This document shows positions 24,249 through 34,510 of a DNA stretch of 64,000 bases, piece after piece; position 1 is the stretch's first letter, and every line of letters starts with the position of its first letter. The stretch spans positions 1-64,000 of the forward strand of contig JAJXZF010000036.1 in NCBI GenBank assembly GCA_021780225.1, given 5' to 3'. This DNA is from Deltaproteobacteria bacterium. GTDB taxonomy: Bacteria > Desulfobacterota > Binatia > Binatales > Binataceae. Below the pieces are notes generated by a model that saw only the letters and a program-made list of their open reading frames with translations, was not told the DNA's origin and did no database searches. A program made the translations under genes and the position numbers.

Positions 24249-24277
24249 TTGGCGGCCCTTTGGATGATGCTTAACTT
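24249..24277 (+). promoter_or_regulatory. Candidate promoter for grpE-dnaK
   Basis: TTGGCG (24249-24254) and TAACTT (24272-24277) are spaced by 17 nt. A start near 24284 would leave a leader of about 17 nt before the grpE ATG. No sigma32 consensus or CIRCE repeat is seen nearby. Confidence 0.35.
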
Positions 24278-24300
24278 CTTTGCGGGTGGATTATTCGCCA

Positions 24301-24897
24301 ATGCATAAACATTCGAAATCCGCGGACCAGGAACGGCAAGAAGACGGATCGGCGGAGGCGGCGCATGGCGCCGCCGGCGAAGTCGAACGTCTCACCGCGG
24401 CTCTGGCCGAAAAAGAAAAAGAACTTTCCGAGCTGAAGGACAAATACCTGCGGGTGTTGGCCGATTCCGAAAATGCGCGCAAACGAATCCGCCAGCAGAG
24501 CGAGGATTCGATTCGTATCCAGCGCGAAAATTTCCTGCGCGACCTGCTGCCGGTCGCCGATAATCTGGAACGGGCGGCCGAGGCCGCCCGCGCCGCGGGC
24601 GACAGCCAATCGATCGCGGCGGGAATCGAGATGGTGCTGCGGGCGATGCTGGATTTTATGAAGGGGCACGGCGTGACGCAGATCAACGCTGTCGGCCAAC
24701 CTTTCGATCCGCAATTGCATGAAGCTGTCGATCAGAAGCCAACCGAAGCGCATCCGCCAAACACGGTTATCAGCGAGCATCATCGGGGCTATCAGATTGG
24801 CGAGCGGATGCTGCGGCCGGCGCGGGTGACGGTCGCGCGGCGGCCGGAGGACGGTTCGTCGCAAAGCGGCGAAAAAAACGGCGGCGAGAGCCATTGA
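24301..24897 (+). CDS. grpE: Nucleotide exchange factor GrpE
   Basis: A 198-residue GrpE, the ADP/ATP exchange factor of DnaK. After a charged, disordered N-terminus comes the long coiled coil (LTAALAEKEKELSELKDKYL, then RVLADSENARKRIRQQ). The beta-wing domain ends with the conserved HEAVDQKPTEAHPPNTVISE and GYQIGERMLRPARVTVAR. ATG 24301 is chosen; TTG 24280 is in frame but poorer. It is 46 nt upstream of dnaK. Confidence 0.93.
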   Translation: MHKHSKSADQERQEDGSAEAAHGAAGEVERLTAALAEKEKELSELKDKYLRVLADSENARKRIRQQSEDSIRIQRENFLRDLLPVADNLERAAEAARAAGDSQSIAAGIEMVLRAMLDFMKGHGVTQINAVGQPFDPQLHEAVDQKPTEAHPPNTVISEHHRGYQIGERMLRPARVTVARRPEDGSSQSGEKNGGESH

Positions 24898-24943
24898 AAT
24901 GCGCCGAAACGTGATTATCGATTTGATCGAGGGTCTTTAAGAA

Positions 24944-26875
<1,932 letters not shown>

Positions 26876-26912
26876 GCCGCACGGGCCGGCCCGGCGCGGA
26901 TCAAATACACGG

Positions 26913-26947
26913 CTTTGGCGCGGAGAGTCTTACTTCCCGCGCCGAAG
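26913..26947. other. Hairpin between dnaK and dnaJ
   Basis: CTTTGGCGCGG (26913-26923) pairs with CCGCGCCGAAG (26937-26947) over 11 bp with one mismatch and a 13-nt loop. It is followed by GTTTATTAGG, a short T-rich run. It could attenuate or protect the transcript and so set the DnaK:DnaJ ratio. Confidence 0.5.
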
Positions 26948-26967
26948 TTTATTAGGATAGCTGCGCG

Positions 26968-28101
26968 ATGGCGGCCGCGAAAAAGCGCGATTATTACGAG
27001 GTTCTGGGGATTGGGCGGGGCGCCGCCGAGGACGAAATCAAGAAAGCCTACCGCCGGCTCGCCGTCCAGTTCCATCCGGATCGCAATCCCGGCGACAAAC
27101 AGTCCGAAGAGCGCTTCAAAGAGATCAACGAGGCCTATCAGGTTCTCTCCGATCCTGAAAAACGCGCGCAGTACGACCGCTTCGGCCATGCCGCCTTTCA
27201 GGGCCAGCAAGGGCCCGGAGGGTTCGGCGGCTTCGATTTCACGCAGGGCTTCGAGGAAGTCTTCTCGGATATTTTTGGCGATTTCTTTGGCGCCGGCCGC
27301 GGCCGTTCGCGCTCGCGCAGCCGCCGCGGCGACGATCTGCGCTACGACCTTGAAGTGGAATTCGAGGAGGCCGCGCGCGGCGCCGAAAAGGTCATCAAGT
27401 TCCAGCGGCTGACGGTGTGCGATGCCTGCAACGGCACGCGCGCGCGCGGCGGCGGCGAGGGCGTCAAGACCTGCCCGAATTGCCGCGGCACCGGCCAGGT
27501 GCGCACGCAGCAGGGCTTTTTTTCGATCGCGACGACTTGCGGGCAATGCCGCGGCGAAGGAACGATAATCGCCGACCCGTGTACGAAATGCCAGGGGCAG
27601 GGACGGCTGCGCAAGGCGGTTTCGCTGTCGGTGCGAATTCCGCCCGGCGTGGACAACGGCTCGCGCCTGAAGCTGCGCAACGAGGGCGAGGCCGGCTTCG
27701 GCGGCGGCCCGAGCGGCGACCTCTACGTCGTCGTGCACGTCAAGGAGCATCCGCTATTCGTCCGTCAGGACAACGACGTCGTAATCGAGGCGCCGATCAG
27801 CTTTCCGCAGGCGGCGCTCGGTTCGGAGATCGAAGTGCCGACGCTGGACGGCAAAATCAAGCTGAAGATTCCCGCGGGCACGCAATCCGGCAAGGTGTTT
27901 CGCCTCAAGGGCAAAGGCTTCGTCGATTTGCATGGCTACGGCCGCGGCGACCATCTGGTGCGGATTGTGGTCGAGACGCCGCGCCGCCTGAGCGGCCGCC
28001 AGCGCGAACTGCTCGAGGAATTCGCCAAGGCCTCGGGCGAGGACGTGAATCATCCGATGGCCAAGGGTTTCGTCGACAAGCTCAAAGAGATGTTCGGCTG
28101 A
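26968..28101 (+). CDS. dnaJ: Chaperone DnaJ (Hsp40)
   Basis: A 377-residue type I J protein and co-chaperone of DnaK. The J domain (residues 6-70) has the HPD motif in [12 protein letters not shown] Gly/Phe-rich linker with an Arg/Ser-rich stretch ([11 protein letters not shown]) follows. The zinc centre is complete, with four cysteine repeats: [28 protein letters not shown] and CTKCQGQG. The C-terminal beta domains contain [19 protein letters not shown] second, reduced J protein begins at 63318. Confidence 0.96.
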   Translation: MAAAKKRDYYEVLGIGRGAAEDEIKKAYRRLAVQFHPDRNPGDKQSEERFKEINEAYQVLSDPEKRAQYDRFGHAAFQGQQGPGGFGGFDFTQGFEEVFSDIFGDFFGAGRGRSRSRSRRGDDLRYDLEVEFEEAARGAEKVIKFQRLTVCDACNGTRARGGGEGVKTCPNCRGTGQVRTQQGFFSIATTCGQCRGEGTIIADPCTKCQGQGRLRKAVSLSVRIPPGVDNGSRLKLRNEGEAGFGGGPSGDLYVVVHVKEHPLFVRQDNDVVIEAPISFPQAALGSEIEVPTLDGKIKLKIPAGTQSGKVFRLKGKGFVDLHGYGRGDHLVRIVVETPRRLSGRQRELLEEFAKASGEDVNHPMAKGFVDKLKEMFG

Positions 28102-28137
28102 GGGCGCGGCCGCGCGCGAATAATCCGCGCCAGGTTT

Positions 28138-28166
28138 ACGGCGCGCCAATCCGGCGCGCCGTTTTT
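28138..28166 (+). terminator. Rho-independent terminator after dnaJ
   Basis: A perfect 10-bp stem, ACGGCGCGCC (28138-28147) and GGCGCGCCGT (28153-28162), with a 5-nt loop, runs into a T tract (28162-28166); a further ATTTTT follows a single C. This is a textbook intrinsic terminator closing the grpE-dnaK-dnaJ unit. Confidence 0.85.
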
Positions 28167-28223
28167 CATTTTTATAGAATTTAATAAAGCGCACGCGCAC
28201 AAGCGTTTTTGCTTTCCCCGGCC

Positions 28224-28251
28224 TTGACGCGGCGGCGGGCGTGGTTAATTT
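28224..28251 (+). promoter_or_regulatory. Candidate promoter for hsp20 pair
   Basis: TTGACG (28224-28229) and TAATTT (28246-28251) are separated by 16 nt, between the dnaJ terminator and the first hsp20 gene. The -35 is a five-of-six match to the sigma70 consensus. Confidence 0.5.
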
Positions 28252-28297
28252 CCGCTTAGAGCGGCTGCTCGAAAATCTCTCTCACAGGAGGCTTGCG

Positions 28298-28741
28298 ATG
28301 GCGCTGATTCGTTGGGAGCAATTCGATCCGGTTGGCAGCATGCTGGCGTTGCAGGAAGAACTGGGCCGGGCGTTGCGCAATCCTGCATTCAATCTTGGAC
28401 TTTCAGCATACGGAGCGTATCCGCCGATCAACCTCTTCGACGACGGCGAAGGATTGGTCGTGATGGCGGAATTGCCGGGAGTCGAGCCGGCGAGCGTCAA
28501 CCTGGTCGTGCAGAGAAACACGCTGACGCTGACCGGAAGCCGCCCGCGAGACGAGGCGAAGGAGCCGGGCGCGTTCCATCGGCGGGAGCGCGAATTCGGC
28601 GAATATTCGCGTTCGATCCAGTTGCCCGAGGGGTTGGACCTCGAAAAGACCAGCGCGCGGTTCGAGGCGGGCGTGCTGACCGTGAAGATTCCAAAATCGC
28701 CGGAAGCGAAGCCGCGGCAAATTGCGGTCGAATCCGCCTGA
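28298..28741 (+). CDS. Small heat-shock protein, Hsp20 family (first)
   Basis: A 147-residue alpha-crystallin-type holdase that binds unfolding proteins without ATP. The crystallin domain runs from PPINLFDDGEGLVVMAELPG to ARFEAGVLTVKIPKSPEAKP. The closing GVLTVKIPK is the family's A-x-x-x-n-GvL motif. ATG 28298 has a clean AGGAGG 6 nt upstream. It is paired with a second hsp20 31 nt downstream. Confidence 0.93.
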   Translation: MALIRWEQFDPVGSMLALQEELGRALRNPAFNLGLSAYGAYPPINLFDDGEGLVVMAELPGVEPASVNLVVQRNTLTLTGSRPRDEAKEPGAFHRREREFGEYSRSIQLPEGLDLEKTSARFEAGVLTVKIPKSPEAKPRQIAVESA

Positions 28742-28772
28742 AACGGGCGCGCATGGAAAGGAGGTAGTCGCT

Positions 28773-29174
28773 ATGATGCCGGAGCAGGAGATCGCCACCC
28801 GCGAAAAGCAGGAAGTTCAGGGCGCGGAAAAGACGAGGGCGGGCCGCTATTTCGTGCCCGCAGTGGATATTCGGGAAAACGAGAACGAGCTCAAGCTGTG
28901 GGCGGATATGCCGGGCGTCGCGGAAAAAGATGTCGAAGTGTCGCTCAATGACGGCATGCTGACAATTATCGGCAAGGTTTCGCCCGCCGTGTACGACAAG
29001 CTTTCGCCGCTTTATACCGAATACAACGTCGGCAACTATTTCCGTCAGTTCGAGCTCAACGAGGATGTTGACGAAACGCGAATCAAGGCGCGGATGCGCA
29101 ATGGCGTGCTCGAAGTCGAGTTGCCCAAGCGCGAGCGCGCGCGGCCGCGGCGAATCGAGGTGACCACGGCTTGA
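28773..29174 (+). CDS. Small heat-shock protein, Hsp20 family (second)
   Basis: A 133-residue Hsp20. The crystallin core starts at PAVDIRENENELKLWADMPG and ends with MRNGVLEVELPKRERARPRR. It is about as different from the first copy as two separate Hsp20 subfamilies are, so the two may form hetero-oligomers rather than being a recent duplication. ATG 28773 is preceded by AAGGAGG with 8-nt spacing; ATG 28776 also exists. Confidence 0.93.
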   Translation: MMPEQEIATREKQEVQGAEKTRAGRYFVPAVDIRENENELKLWADMPGVAEKDVEVSLNDGMLTIIGKVSPAVYDKLSPLYTEYNVGNYFRQFELNEDVDETRIKARMRNGVLEVELPKRERARPRRIEVTTA

Positions 29175-29248
29175 GCGGATTTGGTTAATGCAGGCGGCAG
29201 GGCGCGCAGCCGCAAGGGAACGGCGCGCGATCCCGAAGGTGGAAGCGC

Positions 29249-29292
29249 GAGCCGGCGCCGACACGATCAAGCGAGCGTGTCGGCGCCGGCTC
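29249..29292. terminator. Long perfect hairpin between convergent hsp20 and aroE
   Basis: A 17-bp perfect stem (29249-29265 pairs with 29276-29292) surrounds a 10-nt loop. It lies between the end of hsp20 (+) and the end of aroE (-), and probably works as a shared bidirectional terminator. No T tract follows on either strand, so rho-dependent stopping or an mRNA-protecting role is also possible. Confidence 0.55.
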
Positions 29293-29332
29293 TTGAGCAT
29301 CGTTCGGATGCCGGTGCGCCGCCGATCGCCGA

Positions 29333-30226
29333 TCAGATCCGCCCCAACCGTTCCATCAACGCGCGGCGCATCAGGCCGGCCGGCGGTTTCACTCCATTGA
29401 AAAGCTCGAAGGCGAGTTCGCCCTGATTGGCGAGCATCCCCGCGCCGTCGAGCGCACGGCGGCCCAACGCGAGCGCCGGCGCGAGAAACGGCGTCGGTTC
29501 GCGCGCATAGACCATGTCGTAGAACATGCAATCGGCGGCGGTGGCCGCGTAGGCGAGCGCGGCGAAGCCGCCCGTCTTGAGGCCCATCGGGGTGGCGTTG
29601 ACGATCAGCGCCGCCGCGCCGATCGTGGCGGAATCGGTGAGCGCGGCAAGGCCGCGCGCCTCGATAGTTTCGCGCGGGCGGCCGCCGCCGCGGCAGGCGA
29701 CGTAGCGCGCGAAGCGCCGCTCCAGGCGGTTGGCGCGCTCGACCGTGCGATTGCAGATCACGATACGCCCGGCGCCCATCCGGATACATGCGAGGACCGC
29801 CGACGGCGCCGCGCCGCCCGCGCCGACGACCACCGCGGCGCGGCCGTTCAGATCGAGCCGGTTTTCGCGCAGGTCGGCTTCGAGGCCGCGCGCGTCGGTG
29901 TTGTCGCCATGCAGTTCTCCGGCGCGGTTGATAACGCAGTTGACCGCGGCGAGCAGCCGCGCCTCGTCGCTCAGATGCGCCATCATCCGCAGCGCGCGTT
30001 CCTTGTGCGGCACGGTCAGGTTCACGCCGATCATATCGAGCGCCGGAACCGCGCGAAGCGCGTCGCGCAGCCGCTCCGGCGTAACGTGAAACGCGGCGTA
30101 AGCGCAATCGAGGCCGAGCGCCGCATAGGCGGCGTTATGCATCGCGGGCGACAGCGAATGCTCGACCGGATCGCCATAGACGGCGCTGAGCCGCGTCCGC
30201 CCGCCAATCGCCGTCGTCGCCGTCAT
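29333..30226 (-). CDS. aroE: Shikimate dehydrogenase (NADP+)
   Basis: A 297-residue AroE that reduces 3-dehydroshikimate in aromatic amino-acid synthesis. Conserved blocks are EHSLSPAMHNAAY, NLTVPHKE (catalytic Lys), NTDARG (catalytic Asp), the NADP-site VVGAGGAAPS, NRTVERA, NATPMG and NQGELAFELFNG. The start at 30226 is fixed by the family N-terminus. It is 5 nt after pyrE. Confidence 0.93.
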   Translation of the reverse strand: MTATTAIGGRTRLSAVYGDPVEHSLSPAMHNAAYAALGLDCAYAAFHVTPERLRDALRAVPALDMIGVNLTVPHKERALRMMAHLSDEARLLAAVNCVINRAGELHGDNTDARGLEADLRENRLDLNGRAAVVVGAGGAAPSAVLACIRMGAGRIVICNRTVERANRLERRFARYVACRGGGRPRETIEARGLAALTDSATIGAAALIVNATPMGLKTGGFAALAYAATAADCMFYDMVYAREPTPFLAPALALGRRALDGAGMLANQGELAFELFNGVKPPAGLMRRALMERLGRI

Positions 30227-30231
30227 ACGGA

Positions 30232-30798
30232 TCAGGCGCGGCCGGGACGCGCGGCGGCGCGCACCTGTTCGGCGGTGAAGAGATAGCGATAGCCAAGACC
30301 CGCGTCGGCGAAGGCTTTGGCGGCGCCTTCGCCGCGTTCGACGAGCGCGAAAGCGTGCGTGACGGCCGCGCCGGCGGCGCGCATCGCCGCGACCGCCTGC
30401 AGGCTGGAGCCGCCGGTCGTAATCGTATCGTCGATCACGCCGGTCGAGCGGTCTTTGCGGAAAGCGCCCTCGATTTGCTGTTGCAGGCCGTGCGCCTTCA
30501 ACTCTTTGCGGACAAAGAAGCCGGTCAGGTCGTAGCTGTGGCGCCAGGCGGCGCCGACGATCGCGTCGGTGACGGGCAGCGCGCCGGCGGCCATCCCGCC
30601 GATTTGTTCGATGCGCTCGGCGCGCACCAGTTCGAGCATCAATTCGCCCGCGAGATGAGCCCCGCGCGGCAGATAGAGCGTGCGCTTGCAATCGATGTAG
30701 TAATTCGAGGCGCGGCCGGAAGCGAGGGTCAGTTCGCGTTCGAAGTAGGATTCGCGCGCCAGCAACTGGAGGAGTTCGTCGCGTTCGTTCGAATTCAT
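30232..30798 (-). CDS. pyrE: Orotate phosphoribosyltransferase
   Basis: A 188-residue PyrE, which joins orotate to PRPP in pyrimidine synthesis. The PRPP loop is VIDDTITTGGSS; FFVRKELKAHG gives the flexible-loop lysines and YYIDCKRTLY the N-terminal signature. ATG 30798 (MNSNERDELL) is preferred to an ATG at 30825. It is upstream of aroE in a two-gene unit and divergent from the DUF1614 gene. Confidence 0.9.
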   Translation of the reverse strand: MNSNERDELLQLLARESYFERELTLASGRASNYYIDCKRTLYLPRGAHLAGELMLELVRAERIEQIGGMAAGALPVTDAIVGAAWRHSYDLTGFFVRKELKAHGLQQQIEGAFRKDRSTGVIDDTITTGGSSLQAVAAMRAAGAAVTHAFALVERGEGAAKAFADAGLGYRYLFTAEQVRAAARPGRA

Positions 30799-30889
30799 CG
30801 GACACCCGTAATCATGATGGCGCAATCATAACCGGGCAATCGCGCGGTTCAACAGCCGGAAACGGATATCTTCCGCGCGCCCGCGTGAT

Positions 30890-31588
30890 ATGCTGCGCGC
30901 GATGTTCTTCGGGCCGTTTCTGGCGTTCTACGCCGTCCTGTTCCTGGTTCTGCTGGCGTTCGTTTTCGTACTGCTGGAGATCGGCGTGATCCATTACGCC
31001 TTCCAGATGGTCGGATTGCCGCCCGAACTCGCCCTGCTGGCGCTGTTCGTCAGCCTGATCGGCAGTTATATCAACATACCAATCACTAAAATCGAGACCG
31101 GTTCGATTCATCAAATCGAGATAGTGAACAGTTTCGGCGTGCGTTATCGCGTGCCGACGCGTTACGCGGGCGGGGGCACGACGATCGCGGTGAACGTTGG
31201 CGGCGCGATCGTGCCGGTGCTGATTTCGATTTACGTGCTGGGGCGGCAGCCCGAAGCGATTTTACCGGCGCTCTTCGGCGTGGCGATCGTGGCGATGGTG
31301 GTGAATCGGTTCGCGCGGCCGGTGCCGGGCTTGGGAATCGCGACGCCGATGCTGATACCGCCGATCGTGGCCGCGCTGGTCGCGATCGCGTTCACAGGAA
31401 TATTCCATGTCGGCGCGCATGTCGACGCCGTGGCGTACGTAAGCGGCGTGATTGGCACGCTGATCGGCGCCGACCTGGTCAATCTGAACAAGCTCGGAGA
31501 CCTGGGCGCGCCGGTGGCGTCGATCGGCGGCGCAGGCACATTCGACGGCGTCTTTCTGACCGGAATTGTCGCGGTGCTGCTCGCTTGA
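30890..31588 (+). CDS. DUF1614 membrane protein
   Basis: A 232-residue integral membrane protein with about seven hydrophobic segments. It matches DUF1614 by LIGSYINIPI near residue 60, VPTRYAGGGTTIAVNVGGAIVP (residues 88-109) and the C-terminal ASIGGAGTFDGVFLTGI. The family is found in archaea and many bacteria, and its function is unknown. ATG 30902 is an alternative start. It ends 22 nt from the convergent peptidase gene. Confidence 0.8.
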   Translation: MLRAMFFGPFLAFYAVLFLVLLAFVFVLLEIGVIHYAFQMVGLPPELALLALFVSLIGSYINIPITKIETGSIHQIEIVNSFGVRYRVPTRYAGGGTTIAVNVGGAIVPVLISIYVLGRQPEAILPALFGVAIVAMVVNRFARPVPGLGIATPMLIPPIVAALVAIAFTGIFHVGAHVDAVAYVSGVIGTLIGADLVNLNKLGDLGAPVASIGGAGTFDGVFLTGIVAVLLA

Positions 31589-31610
31589 CGCGAATAATCG
31601 GCGGCGCCGA

Positions 31611-32807
31611 TCAGGCGTAGCGGGCCAGGATCGGCACAATTTCATATTGCGGCGGAGCGGCGCTGATTTCGGCCCGCCCGTTCTCGATCGTCAGGTCGAG
31701 TTCGCTGCGCACGCCGAAACGGCCGGCAAGATAGACGCCGGGTTCCACCGAGAAGCAGGTTCGATCGATCAGGAGGCGGTGGTCGCGGGTTTCCAGCGAA
31801 TCGAGATTGGCGCCGGTTCCATGGACCTCGCGGCCGATCGAATGGCCCGTGCGATGGAGGAAGGCGGCGCCGTGGCCGGCGGCTTCGATTACGGCGCGTG
31901 CGGCGCGGTCGGCCTCGGCGCCGCTGATCGGATCGCCCGCCGCCACCCGCCGTTGGATCAGCGCGACGGCCGCGTCGCGCGCGTCGGCGACGACGCGAAA
32001 GACGCTTGCGTGCTCTTCGGCGGGGCGATCGCCAACCGCGCCCATCCATGTGAGATCGCCGTAAATCGCGTCCTCGTCGAGTTCCCTGGCGAATAGATCG
32101 AGCAGCACCAGATCGCTGTGGCGAATCGGGGTGTCGCGCTCCTCGGCGGGGCCGTAATGGGGATTGGCCGCGTTGGCGTTGACCGCGACGATCGGCGCTT
32201 CGTCGGTGCGCAGGCGATGGGCCGCGATGCGTCCCAGCACGAATTTCTGAATCGTATATTCGGTGCAGGGGAGCCGGGCGCGCACGCGCCGTGCGATTTC
32301 CGCGAAGGCTTCGTTGACAATCACCCGCAAGGCGGACGCGGCGCGCCGATGGCCGGCAAGTTGCGCCGGAGTGAGCGTCGCCTCGAAGCGCTGGATCAGG
32401 TCGGCCGCCGTCACGACTTCAACGCCCGTTGCGCGCACCAACTCCAAAGTTCCCGCATCGACGCGCGATACGTACGGAATTGCGCACTCCGGCGAGTAGT
32501 TCATCGCGATGATGCGGCCGGCGCCGAGGATCGACGCCAGCGCCGCCGCCATTTCGTCGATGGATCGATAGACGATGCGGCGGCCGGCGGGCAGCGCGTC
32601 AAGGCGATGCGCCTCGACGGCGGAGACGATCGCGCACGGCTCGCCCGCGGCTGCAATGAAATAGAACCAGCGGCGGGTCGTGATGCCGCGGCCGGGCAGG
32701 CCGAGGATGCGATAGGCGAGCGGATCGCTCAGCCGAAAGTCATAGAACAGCCATCCGTCTAGTCCGGATTCGCGAATAGCGTCGGCGATAAGCGCGATGC
32801 GAGTCAT
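31611..32807 (-). CDS. M24-family metallopeptidase (Xaa-Pro type)
   Basis: A 398-residue protein with a creatinase-like N-domain and a pita-bread C-domain. The five metal ligands can be traced: Asp in VLLDLFARELDE, Asp in YGDLTWMG, His in RTGHSIGREVHGTG, Glu in SVEPGVYL and Glu in VRSELDLTI. It is probably a cytoplasmic Xaa-Pro dipeptidase or aminopeptidase. The spacing between the first two aspartates is unusual (DLFARELDEDAIYGD). ATG 32807 is chosen from the family N-terminus. Confidence 0.85.
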   Translation of the reverse strand: MTRIALIADAIRESGLDGWLFYDFRLSDPLAYRILGLPGRGITTRRWFYFIAAAGEPCAIVSAVEAHRLDALPAGRRIVYRSIDEMAAALASILGAGRIIAMNYSPECAIPYVSRVDAGTLELVRATGVEVVTAADLIQRFEATLTPAQLAGHRRAASALRVIVNEAFAEIARRVRARLPCTEYTIQKFVLGRIAAHRLRTDEAPIVAVNANAANPHYGPAEERDTPIRHSDLVLLDLFARELDEDAIYGDLTWMGAVGDRPAEEHASVFRVVADARDAAVALIQRRVAAGDPISGAEADRAARAVIEAAGHGAAFLHRTGHSIGREVHGTGANLDSLETRDHRLLIDRTCFSVEPGVYLAGRFGVRSELDLTIENGRAEISAAPPQYEIVPILARYA

Positions 32808-32836
32808 CGGTGGAGGTTCTTCGCCGAGCCTTTCAA

Positions 32837-33313
32837 TCAGGCCGGTTTGGCCGGCGGCGTGAACCGTTCGCCCCATACGTGAACGCGCTCGGCGTCGATG
32901 CGGACCATCGGATTGTTCGCGGGGCTGAGCGCCATCGCGCGATATTGCGGATACTTGTCGCGCAGATTGCGCAGCGCGAGCATGTACTCGTTGGCGTCAT
33001 CGACCAGCCGCGCGGAGCCGTGCACGAGCACGTAAGCGAGGTAGGACCATTCCTCCTCGTAATGATCGATCAGCAGGGCGACATTGGAATTGGCGGCGAT
33101 ATTGCGCATCCGCTTCAATTTAAATCCGACGCGCCGCTTGGGTTTTTGATCGATCACGAAATAGAAATGGCCCGCGCCGTCGAACCAGAAGCAGAGCGGA
33201 ACGTTGTGCGGGTTCGCATCGCCGTCGGCGGTGGCGAGGTGGCCGACGCGCGCGAGTTTGAGAAACTCGGCGACGCGATCATCGTAAAGCGGCGCAATCG
33301 ACAACTCCGGCAT
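32837..33313 (-). CDS. F420-type PPOX-class oxidoreductase
   Basis: A 158-residue split-barrel flavin/deazaflavin protein. It resembles the TIGR03668 group (Rv0121-like) predicted to use coenzyme F420: RVGHLATADGDANPHNVPLC, FVIDQKPKR, RNIAANSNVALLIDHYEEEW and a C-terminal VHVWGERF. ATG 33313 has GGAGGAG 8 nt upstream. An F420 biosynthesis series lies 7 kb away, which supports cofactor availability. The substrate is unknown. Confidence 0.8.
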   Translation of the reverse strand: MPELSIAPLYDDRVAEFLKLARVGHLATADGDANPHNVPLCFWFDGAGHFYFVIDQKPKRRVGFKLKRMRNIAANSNVALLIDHYEEEWSYLAYVLVHGSARLVDDANEYMLALRNLRDKYPQYRAMALSPANNPMVRIDAERVHVWGERFTPPAKPA

Positions 33314-33370
33314 CGCGCGACTCCTCCGGCGTGGCGGCGCCATTGCGCCGCGCTCCCTTGAGCATGTCGC

Positions 33371-33403
33371 GCCGGGCGTGTCCGCTCAAGTGGGGCGCCC
33401 GGC
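33371..33403 (-). terminator. Hairpin downstream of lptG
   Basis: GCCGGGCG (33371-33378) pairs with CGCCCGGC (33396-33403) over 8 bp with a 17-nt loop, starting 3 nt after the lptG stop on the - strand. There is no T tract. A second 7-bp hairpin (33334-33351) stands just before the ribosome site of the PPOX gene. Confidence 0.35.
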
Positions 33404-33406
33404 CGA

Positions 33407-34510
33407 TCAGCGTTCTTCGCCAAACAGGAATATCGATAACGCGAGAATGGTGAATATCGCGTTCGGCGTCCATGCCGCCAACCATGCCGGAATCGCGCCC
33501 GATTCGCCGAGCGACGAGGTCAACCCCAGCGCGAACCAGTAGACGAAACCGATGCCGATGGCGAGGCCAAAGCTGCGCCCCAGGCTCAAATTGCGCGGCA
33601 AAGGGTCAAGACTGAGCGCCATCCCCAATGCGACCATGATCAAACATGACAGCGGCATCGCGAATTTCAGGTCGCGATTGACGATATAGCCGCCCGGATC
33701 GAGGCCCTTGCTGCGCAGATCGGCGATATAGCGATCAAGCTCGGGCAGGCTGAATTCATCCGGATCAAGCATCACGATGCCGAGGTCGGACGGCTTGACC
33801 GAAGACGCGAAGCGATAATTGCGCACCTCGCTCGAGACGCGGCCAAGATTATCGAGCGTGAGCAGAGTGGCGTCGTCCGCCGTCCACGAGGAGCCGTTCC
33901 AGTAGGCGTGATTGGCGCGAAGGATCGTGTGAAGCGAAAAATCGGGACCGACCGTGTAGAGCGTCACGTGGCGCATCGTTTTGGTGCGATGGTCGTAGGA
34001 ATCGGCGGAAAGAAAGCCGTCGCGGGCGCGCACCCAGGTTCGTTGAGCGAAAAATACCCCGCGAACTTGACGTTTTTTGAGCGTAACTTCGTAGAGATAA
34101 CGCGCTTCGCGCATCGATTGCGGAACCACGCCTTCGCTGATCGCGAAGTTGAAAAGCGAGATCCCGATCGCGACGACGAGCACCGGTATCCCCATTTCGA
34201 GCCGGCTGATGCCAAGCTGCTGGCAGGCCAGCACCTCGCCGGAGCGGTTGAGCAGGGCGAAGCCGAGCAAGACGCCGGCCAGACAGGCGACCGGCAGCAA
34301 TTGCGAGACGATCATCGGCACTTTGAGCGCGAAATACTCAAGCCCGATCATTCCAAAGCCGCCGTAACGGACCAGGTCTTTGAAGCGATCGAAAACGTCG
34401 CCGAGCAGGTAGGCGATAGTGAAGGCGCCGAGGCAGACCAGAAACGGCCCGAAGAATTGGAGCGCGAGAAAGCGGTCCATCGTCGGCGAAAGGCGCGGCC
34501 GGCTGTTCAT
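33407..34510 (-). CDS. lptG: LPS export permease LptG
   Basis: A 367-residue YjgP/YjgQ-family inner-membrane permease of the LptB2FGC machine that extracts LPS. It has three N-terminal spans (the first starts MDRFLALQFFGPFLVCLGAF), a periplasmic beta-jellyroll (about residues 140-250) and three C-terminal spans. Position second in the pair and the N-terminal RYGGFGMIGLEYFALKVP segment fit LptG. ATG 34510 overlaps the lptF stop as ATGA, which suggests coupled translation. Confidence 0.87.
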   Translation of the reverse strand: MNSRPRLSPTMDRFLALQFFGPFLVCLGAFTIAYLLGDVFDRFKDLVRYGGFGMIGLEYFALKVPMIVSQLLPVACLAGVLLGFALLNRSGEVLACQQLGISRLEMGIPVLVVAIGISLFNFAISEGVVPQSMREARYLYEVTLKKRQVRGVFFAQRTWVRARDGFLSADSYDHRTKTMRHVTLYTVGPDFSLHTILRANHAYWNGSSWTADDATLLTLDNLGRVSSEVRNYRFASSVKPSDLGIVMLDPDEFSLPELDRYIADLRSKGLDPGGYIVNRDLKFAMPLSCLIMVALGMALSLDPLPRNLSLGRSFGLAIGIGFVYWFALGLTSSLGESGAIPAWLAAWTPNAIFTILALSIFLFGEER

